Shown here piece by piece: positions 1-8,283 of a stretch of 40,298 nt of DNA; within the stretch, counting starts at the first letter, position 1; every line of letters begins with the position of its first letter. A program made the translations under genes and the position numbers. The stretch lies in assembly GCA_015063225.1 (NCBI GenBank), contig SUSU01000011.1, forward strand, positions 1 through 40,298, given 5' to 3'. Below the pieces are notes generated by a model. That model was not told the DNA's origin and made no database searches. It saw nothing but the letters and a program-made list of their open reading frames with translations. This DNA is from Thermoplasmata archaeon. Lineage in GTDB: Archaea; Thermoplasmatota; Thermoplasmata; Methanomassiliicoccales; Methanomethylophilaceae.

Positions 1-72
1 CGAATGCTATGCAAACCTTGATAAAAATCGACAGAGTTCACAGCATTGCGAGCTCAATTTTAATGGAATAAG

Positions 73-159
73 TGGTGCAAGGGACGTGATTTGAACACGC
101 GGACCGCTATGGACAAGGCCCTCAACCTTGCGTCGTTGGCCATGCTTGACTACCCTTGC
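73..159 (-). tRNA. tRNA-Leu (anticodon GAG)
   Basis: On the minus strand the sequence folds as a class II tRNA. The acceptor arms GCAAGGG and CCCTTGC pair over 7 bases, followed by discriminator A and an encoded CCA (plus positions 73-75). The anticodon stem CAAGG/CCTTG holds loop TTGAGGG, giving anticodon GAG (plus 121-123), which reads Leu codon CTC. A long variable arm and a T arm with TTCAAAT loop follow. The long variable arm is expected for leucine tRNA. No intron is visible. Confidence 0.95.
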
Positions 160-183
160 GCCGAACTCCCCTATCTGGATGCC

Positions 184-193
184 CTTAATAAAC
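184..193 (-). promoter_or_regulatory. TATA box of tRNA-Leu
   Basis: On the minus strand GTTTATTAAG lies centred about 29 bases before the 5' end of the mature tRNA, the usual distance for an archaeal TATA box. It is inferred from position and composition only. Confidence 0.45.
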
Positions 194-220
194 CTTGTTG
201 CTGGACGGACGCGAAGATTC

Positions 221-230
221 ATTTATAAAA
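221..230 (+). promoter_or_regulatory. TATA box of RNase P RNA
   Basis: ATTTATAAAA is centred 25 bases before the base of the P1 helix of the RNase P RNA at 250. It stands out in GC-rich surroundings and fits an archaeal TATA box that starts transcription at the mature 5' end. Confidence 0.65.
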
Positions 231-249
231 CAGGGGATTAAGAAGCGTC

Positions 250-545
250 AATAGGGAGAGGACGGCTGACGGTAGCGCTTCGGCGCAGCTGCGGAAGTTC
301 CCTCCTCCACGGGCAAAAGTGAGCCGGGAAATCCGGCAGGGGGAGACCCCTGGCAAGGGCCCAGAAACGACACAGCCGCGGCTACGAGGATGATCCGTCT
401 GTCGGTGACGCTCCCGCGGATTTGGTGCAACGGCGACTCCTCACTGGAGCAAGCTCATACAGCCGGGATGAGATGCCTGCGACCGGCGGGTAGAGTGCGA
501 AGTTGAATGCCGTCTGATACAGAAGGGGGGCTACTACTCCCAATT
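250..545 (+). ncRNA. rnpB: RNase P RNA (archaeal type A)
   Basis: RNase P RNA is the catalytic RNA that trims the 5' leader of tRNA precursors. The two ends pair as helix P1: 250-258 with 537-545 (AAT and GGGAG against CTCCC and ATT, one A-A mismatch). Core motifs appear in the right order: GCGGAAGTTCCC (291-302) like conserved region I and the 5' strand of P4, CCAGAAACGACAC (361-373) like region IV, and ACAGAAGGGGGGCTAC (519-534) like region V and the 3' strand of P4. The length of about 296 bases matches archaeal type A molecules. Short reading frames in this span are accidental. A covariance-model search would settle the exact ends. Confidence 0.87.
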
Positions 546-610
546 GACACCTCAAACCCCTTAACTTCTCGATTCGTGAACGTTATCTATCATCGGCGCG
601 TTCTACATAC

Positions 611-1336
611 ATGGCCCTTGACCCCCGCATCAAAGCCGTCGGTTTCGACATGGACGGCACGTTCATGCGCACCCGCGTCGATTACGTCAGGCTCTCCAAC
701 TGCGTCGTCGAGGAATTCATCAGCCGCGGTGCGCCGAGGGAGATGTTCGAGGGCGTCCACTACAAGATGGACCTGGACGAAGGATACCGCTGGCTGGAAG
801 AGCACGGGATGGTGGAGAGCAAGGAGGAGATCAAGAAGGCCATCGCCGACCGTGCGAACGAGATCGAGATCGAACATGCCGATATCGCCAAACCCTTCCC
901 CGGTGCCGTCGAACTCGTTAACAGACTCCGTTCCATGGGATACAGGACAGGGATCCTGACCAGAGGAAGCCGTTACTACGCCACCACCATCCTCGGCGCA
1001 TACGACCTCCTCGGTCTTTTCGACGGCATCGTCGCCCGCGACGACTACGACGAGGAGACCGATGCGAAACCCGCCGCCATCGCTCTCACCCACCTCGGGG
1101 AGGCCATGGGCGGTATACCTCCGAAAGATATCCTCTATGTCGGCGACGGGGTGACTGATTACATGACAGCAGCCCGTGCGGGGTCTCCCTTCATCGCCCT
1201 CACCAGCGGCAGAACCGATGCGGAATTATGGAAGAGCCAGGTGTCGGAGTTCCTGATGAGAGAGCCCCATCCGGGCTATTCCCCCGGCAATCTCGTCATT
1301 ATGGATTCGATAGCGGACATCCTCGATATCCTGTGA
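611..1336 (+). CDS. HAD-superfamily phosphatase
   Basis: The 241-residue protein is a cytosolic haloacid-dehalogenase-type hydrolase, probably of the phosphoglycolate phosphatase-like branch. Motif I is FDMDGT, with nucleophile Asp13 and acid Asp15. Motif II is in ILTRGSR. The motif III lysine is in DAKP, and motif IV is YVGDGVTDYMTAARAG. A helical cap lies between motifs I and II (about residues 20-95). The substrate cannot be told from sequence. A TATA-like GTTATCTATC is centred about 25 bases before the ATG, so the transcript is probably leaderless. It is a single gene, convergent with the acetyltransferase gene one base downstream. Confidence 0.85.
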   Translation: MALDPRIKAVGFDMDGTFMRTRVDYVRLSNCVVEEFISRGAPREMFEGVHYKMDLDEGYRWLEEHGMVESKEEIKKAIADRANEIEIEHADIAKPFPGAVELVNRLRSMGYRTGILTRGSRYYATTILGAYDLLGLFDGIVARDDYDEETDAKPAAIALTHLGEAMGGIPPKDILYVGDGVTDYMTAARAGSPFIALTSGRTDAELWKSQVSEFLMREPHPGYSPGNLVIMDSIADILDIL

Positions 1337-1337
1337 A

Positions 1338-1781
1338 TCAGATATCGTCGATGGCGAAGTCGCGGTAGGCAAGGTCGCTCCTGTCCCTGAACCCTTCGGA
1401 GTCCCAGAACTCCGCACCGGGCGCCTCGCGGAATACGATGACGTCCAAGATCCCGATCCCCTCGTCCTTGAGCGCACCGTAGGCACATCCGATGAGGGTG
1501 TGCGCCACACCCCTGCGGCGCCATTCTGGCACCACGATGAGATGGTAGATTCTGGCGGAACGTCCGTCGCATCCGCACATGATCATCCCCACGAGGCGGT
1601 CCCCCACCAACGCGGCGAAACAATAATCGCGGTTGCGGTCGAGGAAGGCGGACACCCTCTCCTCGGAATCCGATTCGGAGAGGTCCGGGGAATCCGCAAG
1701 AAGAAGACTGCGGATGCCGGGATAATCTGCGGAGGAGAGCGTCCTGTAAACCGGTTCCGGATCCGCAGGTGCACCCTCCAT
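1338..1781 (-). CDS. GNAT-family N-acetyltransferase
   Basis: The protein of about 147 residues has the GNAT fold. The strand VGDRLVGMIMC is followed by the acetyl-CoA-binding motif A VVPEWRRRGVAHTLIG (R/Q-x-x-G-x-G/A type), then a C-terminal strand pair. Acceptor unknown. The frame is open to 1820, but a TATA-like ATTTTATC (minus strand, about 1802-1810) sits 25 bases before the ATG at 1781, so I chose that start and a leaderless transcript. An ATG at 1796 remains possible. Confidence 0.78.
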   Translation of the reverse strand: MEGAPADPEPVYRTLSSADYPGIRSLLLADSPDLSESDSEERVSAFLDRNRDYCFAALVGDRLVGMIMCGCDGRSARIYHLIVVPEWRRRGVAHTLIGCAYGALKDEGIGILDVIVFREAPGAEFWDSEGFRDRSDLAYRDFAIDDI

Positions 1782-1844
1782 GCTACCGTATGCCATCATC
1801 GGGATAAAATGATTGAGCACAGGGAGGGGTTCCGAAAGCCGGCC

Positions 1845-2663
1845 TCAGATGTATATCGCACCGAGGATGAAGGCCACGAGACCCCACAGCATTCCGAACT
1901 TCGCCATCTTCTGCGCCTTGTGGGGAGCGGAGAACACGGATACCGTCGCGATGACGAAGAACGCATCGGCGACGACGACTATCGCGTAGAGGATGCTGTA
2001 CATGCCGGTGACGAGGGGGATGACGCTCATCGCCACGCCCAACAGATAGAAGATGCAGGCGACTATGGATGCGTTGCGGACACCGATCCTCATGGGCAGA
2101 GTGAGTCTGCCCTCATCGCCTTCCATGTCCTCAATGTCCTTGGAGATCTCCCTGCCGACCGATACCGCGGCGGCCATGGCGGCGATGTAGAGGTTCTCGG
2201 TCCACGGACCGACCATGGCGGCACCGACGAGGAAAACCATTCCGGTGAGGACCGCGATGGTGACGTTGCCGACGAAGCCCCTCTGCTTCAGGGTGAGCTC
2301 GTATGCGACCATGAGGATGACGGCGATCAGCACCAGTATGATGGCGGCGATGTCGAGGGTCAGGAACGACACAGCGAAGGAGCCGAGGAGGAGCGCATAA
2401 CCGACGTTCCTGGCCTGGCGGGGGGTGATCTCGCCCTTGGGCACGGGCCTTTCAGGATGGGACACCTTGTCGATCTCGTAATCGATGCTGTCGTTGATTG
2501 AGTTCCCTCCGGCGACGAACAGGAAGACCACGGCAGCCATGATGAGGACGTTCTGCCAGCAGTCTACGATCCCGGTCCCGGCGGCGATGAACGAGGCCAC
2601 GAGCGCGCCTACGACGCCCATCACCGCGTTGATCATCCGGAACATCCGGAGGTATGCGTTCAT
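1845..2663 (-). CDS. UbiA-family prenyltransferase, likely geranylgeranylglyceryl phosphate geranylgeranyltransferase
   Basis: This 272-residue membrane protein has about eight hydrophobic segments. It carries the two Asp-rich motifs of UbiA enzymes: NDSIDYEID (about residues 57-65) and DIEDMEGD (about residue 175). In archaea the closest family role is digeranylgeranylglyceryl phosphate synthase, which adds the second geranylgeranyl chain to make the archaeal core lipid. The start is the ATG at 2661-2663, with AGGAGG ten bases upstream at 2674-2679; the frame is open 18 codons further up, but that extension crosses the promoter. A TATA-like ATATAGATATACC lies at about 2684-2696. It is divergent from a dolichol-kinase-like gene, which supports a lipid role. 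Other UbiA substrates (menaquinone, heme) are not excluded. Confidence 0.82.
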   Translation of the reverse strand: MNAYLRMFRMINAVMGVVGALVASFIAAGTGIVDCWQNVLIMAAVVFLFVAGGNSINDSIDYEIDKVSHPERPVPKGEITPRQARNVGYALLLGSFAVSFLTLDIAAIILVLIAVILMVAYELTLKQRGFVGNVTIAVLTGMVFLVGAAMVGPWTENLYIAAMAAAVSVGREISKDIEDMEGDEGRLTLPMRIGVRNASIVACIFYLLGVAMSVIPLVTGMYSILYAIVVVADAFFVIATVSVFSAPHKAQKMAKFGMLWGLVAFILGAIYI

Positions 2664-2772
2664 AACCCCGCAACCTCCTGCTGGTATATCTATATCTCTC
2701 GGAATGCTTACGGACAAATGCGTACCATTAACTATTGATTATGCATCCCATTGTCATCAAAAGAGGCATCCG

Positions 2773-3486
2773 ATGCAGTCCCAGGACATAGTCGCACTGA
2801 TCATCGTTTATCTGATCATCGGTTCCGCACTGGCTCTGAGCCAGTATGTCCAGAAGAAGGGCATGAACTGGGACAACCGCAAGGTAATCCACATCGGGGT
2901 CGGCTCGTTCATCTACATCTGGTGGGCGTTCACCGAGAACTGGATCATGCTCGCTTTCTTCGCGATCCCGTTCGCCGTCATCCTGTTCTTCGCGATGTTT
3001 CCCGGCAACCCCGTCTCGAACTCCAGGCTCGGCGAGGTCACCAACGATATGGGCCACCGCTACGGGCTGTTCCTGTATGTGGTGAGCATCTGCATCATGG
3101 TCGCCTTCTTCTTCGACCACTGGATTGCCGCCACCGTCGGCATCGTCGCCATGACCCGCGGGGACGGTTTCGGCAGCGTCATCGGGAAGAAGTACGGGAA
3201 GCACAAACTGATCCACGGGAAATCCCTGGAGGGCAGCATCGGGGTGTTCGCCTTCACCGCCGGCATATCATTCTTCGTCATCATGCTCTACGGATTCCTC
3301 TTCACCACCATGCCCGACTACGGCATACTGGTGAACGCTGCCACCGTCGGCATAGCATCCGCCATAGGATACAGCCTGCTGGCCGGCACCATCGCCACCG
3401 TCGTCGAGGCCGTTGCCCCCGGGGACTTCGACAACCTGCTGATTTCACTCTGCGTCGCCGTACCTCTCGTTCTGCTGGGGCTGTGA
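2773..3486 (+). CDS. Dolichol/phytol kinase-like integral membrane protein (SEC59/VTE5/CTP-transferase family)
   Basis: The 237-residue protein has about seven membrane segments. The signature is a loop with TRGDGFGSVIGKKYGKHK followed by GKSLEGS, which matches the G-D-G...G...G-K and K-S/T-x-E-G-S motifs of CTP-dependent dolichol and phytol kinases and cytidylyltransferases. It probably phosphorylates a polyprenol such as geranylgeraniol or dolichol. The start is the ATG at 2773 with AAGAGG upstream; an open frame continues back to 2485 but only as antisense of the UbiA gene. It heads a run of three genes on plus, with a P-loop kinase and a PAP2-like phosphatase. Confidence 0.78.
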   Translation: MQSQDIVALIIVYLIIGSALALSQYVQKKGMNWDNRKVIHIGVGSFIYIWWAFTENWIMLAFFAIPFAVILFFAMFPGNPVSNSRLGEVTNDMGHRYGLFLYVVSICIMVAFFFDHWIAATVGIVAMTRGDGFGSVIGKKYGKHKLIHGKSLEGSIGVFAFTAGISFFVIMLYGFLFTTMPDYGILVNAATVGIASAIGYSLLAGTIATVVEAVAPGDFDNLLISLCVAVPLVLLGL

Positions 3487-3489
3487 GCG

Positions 3490-4092
3490 TTGACCTGGTA
3501 TGTCGTTGACGGGATGGACGGCTCGGGCAAATCCACCGTCGGCGACCTGATCAACGACAGGCTCAGGGAAAGAGGGAGGAGGGTGATGTACGTCACCCAC
3601 CCGAACTCCGACTGTTTCTGGGGCAGGCAGGAACTCAAGTTCCTGCATATCGACAGCACCCCCGCCACAATCATGGTCATCATACTGTACATCATCGATG
3701 TCGTCTGCTCCCTGTTCCGGGCCAAACGCCACAGGAAGGATTACGACGACTTCGTCTTCGTCAGATACATCATGGCCGTCTCCTACCTCCCCGAGGGAAT
3801 GGTGCGCAAAGGCTACCTGGTCATCTCCAAAATCCTCCCGATGCCCGACGTCAAGATATTCGTGGACGTGGACGGAGCCACCGCCATGGCCCGCATCGAG
3901 GCCCGTTCCGAGGACAGGGAGGCCTTCGAGGAGGTCGACAAACTGGACAAGGTCCGCAGGAAGATGCAGATGCTCGCCGATGACGGTTGGTATACCGTCG
4001 ATAACATGAAATCCCCGGAACACACCGCCGAACAGGTGGACACGATACTCGAGAAGGAGAGGGAGAATGAAGGATCCTACTCACCTTTTTGA
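3490..4092 (+). CDS. Thymidylate-kinase-like P-loop protein
   Basis: The 200-residue protein begins with a Walker A loop GMDGSGKST (residues 8-16) at the position typical of dTMP kinase. It then has a predicted phosphate-acceptor region and, later, VKIFVDVDGATAMARIEAR, the strand before the LID helix in this family. The usual DRY/H-type thymidylate motif is not clear. An unusually hydrophobic stretch (about residues 55-75) sits where the substrate helix lies, so the substrate may not be dTMP. The start is TTG at 3490, three bases after the previous stop; the next gene overlaps it by 26 bases, so the three genes are co-transcribed. A role in phosphorylating a lipid-pathway intermediate is possible from context only. 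Confidence 0.68.
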   Translation: MTWYVVDGMDGSGKSTVGDLINDRLRERGRRVMYVTHPNSDCFWGRQELKFLHIDSTPATIMVIILYIIDVVCSLFRAKRHRKDYDDFVFVRYIMAVSYLPEGMVRKGYLVISKILPMPDVKIFVDVDGATAMARIEARSEDREAFEEVDKLDKVRRKMQMLADDGWYTVDNMKSPEHTAEQVDTILEKERENEGSYSPF

Positions 4093-4687
4093 GGGCGAGA
4101 TATCGCCGGAAAGGATTCTTCTGGCACGTCGTATATCCGTGTACCTCCAGCCCACCATCATCACGATCCCGACCTTCCTGATCCTGTGCCTACCGCTCCT
4201 GCCGGACTGGGGCGCTTACCTGACGGCGGCCCTTGTCACCACGCTGTTCCTGTCGGTCTTCCTCACAATCCTGGTGTATCATTTCTCCAGGAAGACCAAC
4301 AACGTGGACGGCGACATCGTCAAAAGGGAGGAGAGGATCACGCCGATGCTGGTGGCGATACTGTTCTACCTCGCCGCCGGAGTGGCGGTACTCTTCATTG
4401 AGGCCCCCCAGATAGTCAAGGTCTTCACCTGGGTGTACCCGGTCAGCACCACGGTGATGTTCGTGATCAGCCTGAAGTGGAAGATCAGCCTGCACATGTC
4501 GGGAATAGCCGGACCCGTGGCCGCCCTGGGAACCGCGCTGTTCCCCTTGGGATGGATTGCGGCGGTGCTGCTCCCGATCGTCGCCTGGGCCAGATACGTC
4601 CAGAGGAAACACACGCCCGCCCAGCTCATCGGCGGCACCGTGGAGGGATTCTGCGTGACGCTGGCGATGTTCGCCCTGTTCCTGTGA
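4067..4687 (+). CDS. PAP2-like membrane phosphatase
   Basis: The 206-residue integral membrane protein has about six hydrophobic segments. The pattern KWKISLHMSGIAGP and then WARYVQRKHTPAQLIGG fits the PAP2 (phosphatidic acid phosphatase type 2) motifs: Lys and Ser before a catalytic His in motif 2, and Arg...His-Thr-x-x-Gln in motif 3. Such enzymes remove phosphate from lipid phosphates, often prenyl phosphates or diphosphates. It overlaps the kinase-like gene by 26 bases. Together with the dolichol-kinase-like and UbiA genes it suggests prenol/prenyl-phosphate turnover. Confidence 0.72.
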   Translation: MKDPTHLFEGEISPERILLARRISVYLQPTIITIPTFLILCLPLLPDWGAYLTAALVTTLFLSVFLTILVYHFSRKTNNVDGDIVKREERITPMLVAILFYLAAGVAVLFIEAPQIVKVFTWVYPVSTTVMFVISLKWKISLHMSGIAGPVAALGTALFPLGWIAAVLLPIVAWARYVQRKHTPAQLIGGTVEGFCVTLAMFALFL

Positions 4688-4689
4688 AC

Positions 4690-5559
4690 TCACTGCTTCA
4701 CGGGGACGAGGAACTCCGCGATGCCGTAGCCCGTCCTGCCTTCCATCACGGTCTCCGAGATGGTCTCGACGAGCATCATGTCCTTGCTTCCCTGCATGGG
4801 GAGCTGGGCGTAGTGGAGGATCTTCGCCTCGACATCATACGTCGCGCCGGACTTGCAGTGCATCGTCATGACATAGGAGACCGGCAGACCGCCGTCGTAT
4901 CCGATGTCGATGTCAATCTTCACGACGGGGTCGTTGGAAGACTCCGTCCCCACGTAACCCGCGTCGACATCGCCCATCTGGGTGGACAGCTTGGTGGCGT
5001 TGAAGGCCTTGTCCTTGCCGTAGACGGAATTGAGCCAGAGCCACATCTTCGGGGATCCCCAGTCGCGGACACCCTCGCTGAAGTCCCTCTCGCCGGTGGC
5101 ATCGATGACATACGAGGAGCCGCCGATGGCGATGGTCCCGGATACGTCCCCGAACTGCTCGAAGTGCTCCGAGGCGGTCTTGGCGGAGAGCTCCGCGCCG
5201 CGGGCATCCACGCAGTCGTGGTAGTCCATCACGGGGTTGACGGGTTTCCAGAGGATGTCGAGAGAGGACATCACGGGCTTGGGCTCCTTGGAAGCGAAAT
5301 CGAACAGGGGGCCGTTGTAGGCGATCCTCCAGCTGTCGCCGTCCTCCGTGAAGGTGAGACCGGAGCAGGACCTCCTATCCTCGTCGCACGGCGTGGCGTT
5401 CCTGAGGCCGTACACGTGCCCCTTGTCCATCACGAACAGGAAGACGGACTTCTCGTCCTTGTTGGGTTTGCTCCCGATGCGCATGAAAGCGGTGACGTCG
5501 TTCCTCTGGTCGTACAGGTTGAAGTAGTAGCTGATGTTCCATTCCGGGTCGTTGTTCAT
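4690..5559 (-). CDS. Lipocalin-like (AttH/CrtC- or DUF7064-like) protein, partner of the kinase-like enzyme
   Basis: I do not recognise this 289-residue protein with certainty. It is rich in predicted beta strands and aromatic residues and starts with a WNISYYFNLYDQ segment. It contains a repeated W-containing strand pattern (LDILWKPVNPVMDYHDC, WGSPKMWLWLNSVYG) like the double-lipocalin AttH/CrtC/DUF7064-type proteins. It has no signal peptide or membrane segment. The ATG at 5557-5559 overlaps the stop of the upstream phosphotransferase-like gene (ATGA), so the two are translationally coupled and likely act in one pathway. It may bind a hydrophobic ligand; this is inference. Confidence 0.6.
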   Translation of the reverse strand: MNNDPEWNISYYFNLYDQRNDVTAFMRIGSKPNKDEKSVFLFVMDKGHVYGLRNATPCDEDRRSCSGLTFTEDGDSWRIAYNGPLFDFASKEPKPVMSSLDILWKPVNPVMDYHDCVDARGAELSAKTASEHFEQFGDVSGTIAIGGSSYVIDATGERDFSEGVRDWGSPKMWLWLNSVYGKDKAFNATKLSTQMGDVDAGYVGTESSNDPVVKIDIDIGYDGGLPVSYVMTMHCKSGATYDVEAKILHYAQLPMQGSKDMMLVETISETVMEGRTGYGIAEFLVPVKQ

Positions 5560-8171
5560 TCCTTTCCCTCCAATATCGTGACCTCTCCCTTGCTGCCGTC
5601 GACGACCACGGTGTCCCCGGTGTGCAGGACGGATGTGGCCGATTTGACGGCGGTCACGGCCGGTATCCTGTACTCGCGGGAGATCACGGCGCCGTGACAG
5701 AGGATCCCTCCGGTCTCCGTGATGAGCCCTCCGAGCTTGGAGAACACCACGGTCCACCCGGGATCGGTGTTGCTTGTGACGAGGATCTCGCCCTTCTCCA
5801 CCTGTCCGAGGTCCCTGACGTCCATGATGACGCGGACCCTGCCGGTGTAGGAACCGGGGCTGGAGGCGGCGCCCACCAGGGTGTCGCCGTGGGATACGGG
5901 TTCGTCGTCGAAGTCGCGGCCGTTCAGGAGGAACTTGGGCGGCAGCCTGTCGCGGTACCTAATGAACTCCGCTTTCCTGGGGGCGACTATGTCCCTGATG
6001 GAGCCGATGTCGTTGCCGTTCAGGATGTCGATGGCCTCGGTGTCCTCCAGGAAGAAGATGTCCTCCCTGTCGTCCAGGAGGCCGCGCTCGCACAGCCTGC
6101 GGCCCTCCTCCAAGAAGATGAGCCTGTTCCTGTACATGATGTGATCGAGGTAGAACCTCTGGTTCTCCCTGAATATGAGGTAGGTGCGGGCGTAGCCCAG
6201 AACCTTGAACAGGAGTTTGCGCCTGAAGAAGCCCAGCTTCTCCTTTACCATAGCCTCGGTCTCCTCCCTGCGCCTGACGCCGTTCTCGAACTCCTTCCTG
6301 AGGTCCACGTCGCCGGCGCACATCTGGAGCGCCATGCCCATGACGTAGCCGGGGTCCTCGGCCCACCTAAGGGCGTTCAGCTCCCTGGTGCCGGACCTGT
6401 GCCCGAACTCACGGATGAACCTGTCATAGGCCTCCCGGAACCCTGAATCCGAGGTTTCCAGCCAGGCGACGAACTCCTCCCCCGGCATGGATTCCGCCTT
6501 CTCTCTGGCGGCGGGGTCGTTCCTGAGCGCGGCGCCCAGGTCGGAGAAGCCCTTGTTGGTCTCGACGGTCTTGTTGTCCTCCAGGCCGGACATCAGCCCG
6601 GCGTAGATGTTGCCGTCGTCGCCCAGCCATTTGGCGGACCAGTTCTTGACCAGGAGGTTGGTCATGATGGAATGGGAGACCATGCCGTAACGGATCAGCT
6701 GGTAGTGCTTGGTGGACCCCTCACGGATTCTGAAATACCAATGAGCCAAATCCTCATCCGACAGGGTAGAAAGATCGACGGAATCGAACTCGGCACAGAG
6801 TTCGAGGAAACCTGCGGCCCATTTCCTGTAGACCCTGTCGGTCTTCCAGATCATGCCGTCCCTATCGCGGAACAGCAGGCAGATCTGGGATTTCAGCATG
6901 CCCACGTAGTCGTTCTTGTACTTCGAGATCCTCTCCTGTTCCCCACGGGGGAAGTACTCGAGGAGCTCCCTGGAACGGATGAACTTGGGGTAGTGGGCGA
7001 AGATCCTCTCCAGGACCGTGGCGGAGAAGTACACCCTCGATTTGTGGAGTTTAGTCAGGGGGCCGGACTCCAGGTCCTTGTACCCCATCATGTGGGCGCC
7101 CTCATGGTTGACGTAATCGGTCAGCATCTTCCCCATGACCGTGTAGAACATGGGCGTGGTGGCATCCGCCCAGTATTCATCGCCGTAACCCCTTGACCAC
7201 AGGATGTCGTCCTTCTCCGTCTCGTCGGGGAGGGTGGTGATGGCCCTGGACTGCAGGATGTAGACCTTGCCCCCTTCGACAGCCCATTCGATGTCCTGCG
7301 GACATCCGAAATGCTCTTTCAGCTTGGCCCCCTGCTCGGCGATGGCCTTGAGGATCCCGTCGTCGGCACAGCGGGCAGAGACCTTCTCTGGAGGGATGTC
7401 GACCTGTTCGTTCTTCCCGTCCACCAGGAAGAATCCCTTGTCCTTGCTGCGGACGACGGCCTCTGTGACCTCCCCGTCCCTCGAGACCACATACCTGTCG
7501 GGAGTGACGAGACCAGACACTATGGATTCCCCGAGCCCCCAGGAGGCCTCGATGACAGTGTGCTCCTCCCCCGTCACGGGGTCGGTGGTGAACATGACGC
7601 CGCTGATTTCGGATGCGACCATCTTCTGAATGACCACGGCCATCCCCTGGGAGAGGTGGTCCTTGGAGGAATCGTGCCTGTACTTCATGGCCCTGGCATT
7701 CCAGTAGGACGACCAGCAGACCAGGACCTTTCCTATGATGTCGTGCTTCCTTACGTTCAGGTAGGTGTCCTGCTGACCGGCGAAACTCGCGTCCGCGAGA
7801 TCCTCGGCCACGGCGGAGGAACGTACGGCGAAGTACTGCCCCTCCATGCCGGAAAGGTCGTCCTTCAACACCTGCAGCTCCGCTTCGGGGAGATCCGCAC
7901 CGATGATCAGCGCCTTGATGTCCTCAGATGCCTCCTCCAGGGATGCATCGTCGTCGAAATCGGTCGTATCCAGGATGGCCGATATCTTGTCTCTCAGGCC
8001 CGTCACGTCGAGGAACATCTCGTAAGCGTCTACGGTCACGCAGAAAGCGGGAGGTACGCTGAATCCGTTCGAGATCATCTTGGCGATGTTGACGCCTTTG
8101 CCTCCGACCAGGCTGATGTCCAGCTCGGAAGAGTCCAATGGAACGATGGGACGCGTGTTGCCTGAAATCAT
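5556..8171 (-). CDS. Rifampin-phosphotransferase-like dikinase (annotated elsewhere as PEP synthase)
   Basis: The 871-residue protein starts with an ATP-grasp domain (about residues 1-320; VGGKGVNIAKM, FAVRSSAVAEDLADASFAGQ, SEISGVMFTTDPVTGE, YILQSRAITT). A mostly helical middle region (about 325-755) follows. It ends with a swivelling phosphohistidine domain whose motif GGILCHGAVISREYRIPAV places the phosphorylated His at 826. PEP synthases and pyruvate phosphate dikinases carry a further PEP-binding TIM barrel after the His domain; here the protein stops about 45 residues after His826. This order and length match rifampin phosphotransferase (about 867 residues), so the enzyme probably moves a phosphate from ATP to a small molecule held in the middle domain. 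A TATA-like CCATAATAC is 29 bases before the ATG. It is coupled to the lipocalin-like gene downstream. Confidence 0.82.
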   Translation of the reverse strand: MISGNTRPIVPLDSSELDISLVGGKGVNIAKMISNGFSVPPAFCVTVDAYEMFLDVTGLRDKISAILDTTDFDDDASLEEASEDIKALIIGADLPEAELQVLKDDLSGMEGQYFAVRSSAVAEDLADASFAGQQDTYLNVRKHDIIGKVLVCWSSYWNARAMKYRHDSSKDHLSQGMAVVIQKMVASEISGVMFTTDPVTGEEHTVIEASWGLGESIVSGLVTPDRYVVSRDGEVTEAVVRSKDKGFFLVDGKNEQVDIPPEKVSARCADDGILKAIAEQGAKLKEHFGCPQDIEWAVEGGKVYILQSRAITTLPDETEKDDILWSRGYGDEYWADATTPMFYTVMGKMLTDYVNHEGAHMMGYKDLESGPLTKLHKSRVYFSATVLERIFAHYPKFIRSRELLEYFPRGEQERISKYKNDYVGMLKSQICLLFRDRDGMIWKTDRVYRKWAAGFLELCAEFDSVDLSTLSDEDLAHWYFRIREGSTKHYQLIRYGMVSHSIMTNLLVKNWSAKWLGDDGNIYAGLMSGLEDNKTVETNKGFSDLGAALRNDPAAREKAESMPGEEFVAWLETSDSGFREAYDRFIREFGHRSGTRELNALRWAEDPGYVMGMALQMCAGDVDLRKEFENGVRRREETEAMVKEKLGFFRRKLLFKVLGYARTYLIFRENQRFYLDHIMYRNRLIFLEEGRRLCERGLLDDREDIFFLEDTEAIDILNGNDIGSIRDIVAPRKAEFIRYRDRLPPKFLLNGRDFDDEPVSHGDTLVGAASSPGSYTGRVRVIMDVRDLGQVEKGEILVTSNTDPGWTVVFSKLGGLITETGGILCHGAVISREYRIPAVTAVKSATSVLHTGDTVVVDGSKGEVTILEGKE

Positions 8172-8283
8172 CTGGATGAGGGTATGGGAATCAACGTATT
8201 ATGGTATCGCCTAAAATTTAGGATCAGTGATGCTAATGACGGACGGCAGGTTCCGTCCATCGTTGTTTTTCAAAGAGCCAGAA

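Noticed and set aside
248..430. Small minus-strand open frame in the RNase P region
   Set aside because: It lies inside the structured RNA, whose ends and core motifs are clear.
5556..8171. Phosphoenolpyruvate synthase
   Set aside because: The ATP-grasp and His domains fit, but the C-terminal PEP-binding barrel is missing and the order is that of rifampin phosphotransferase.
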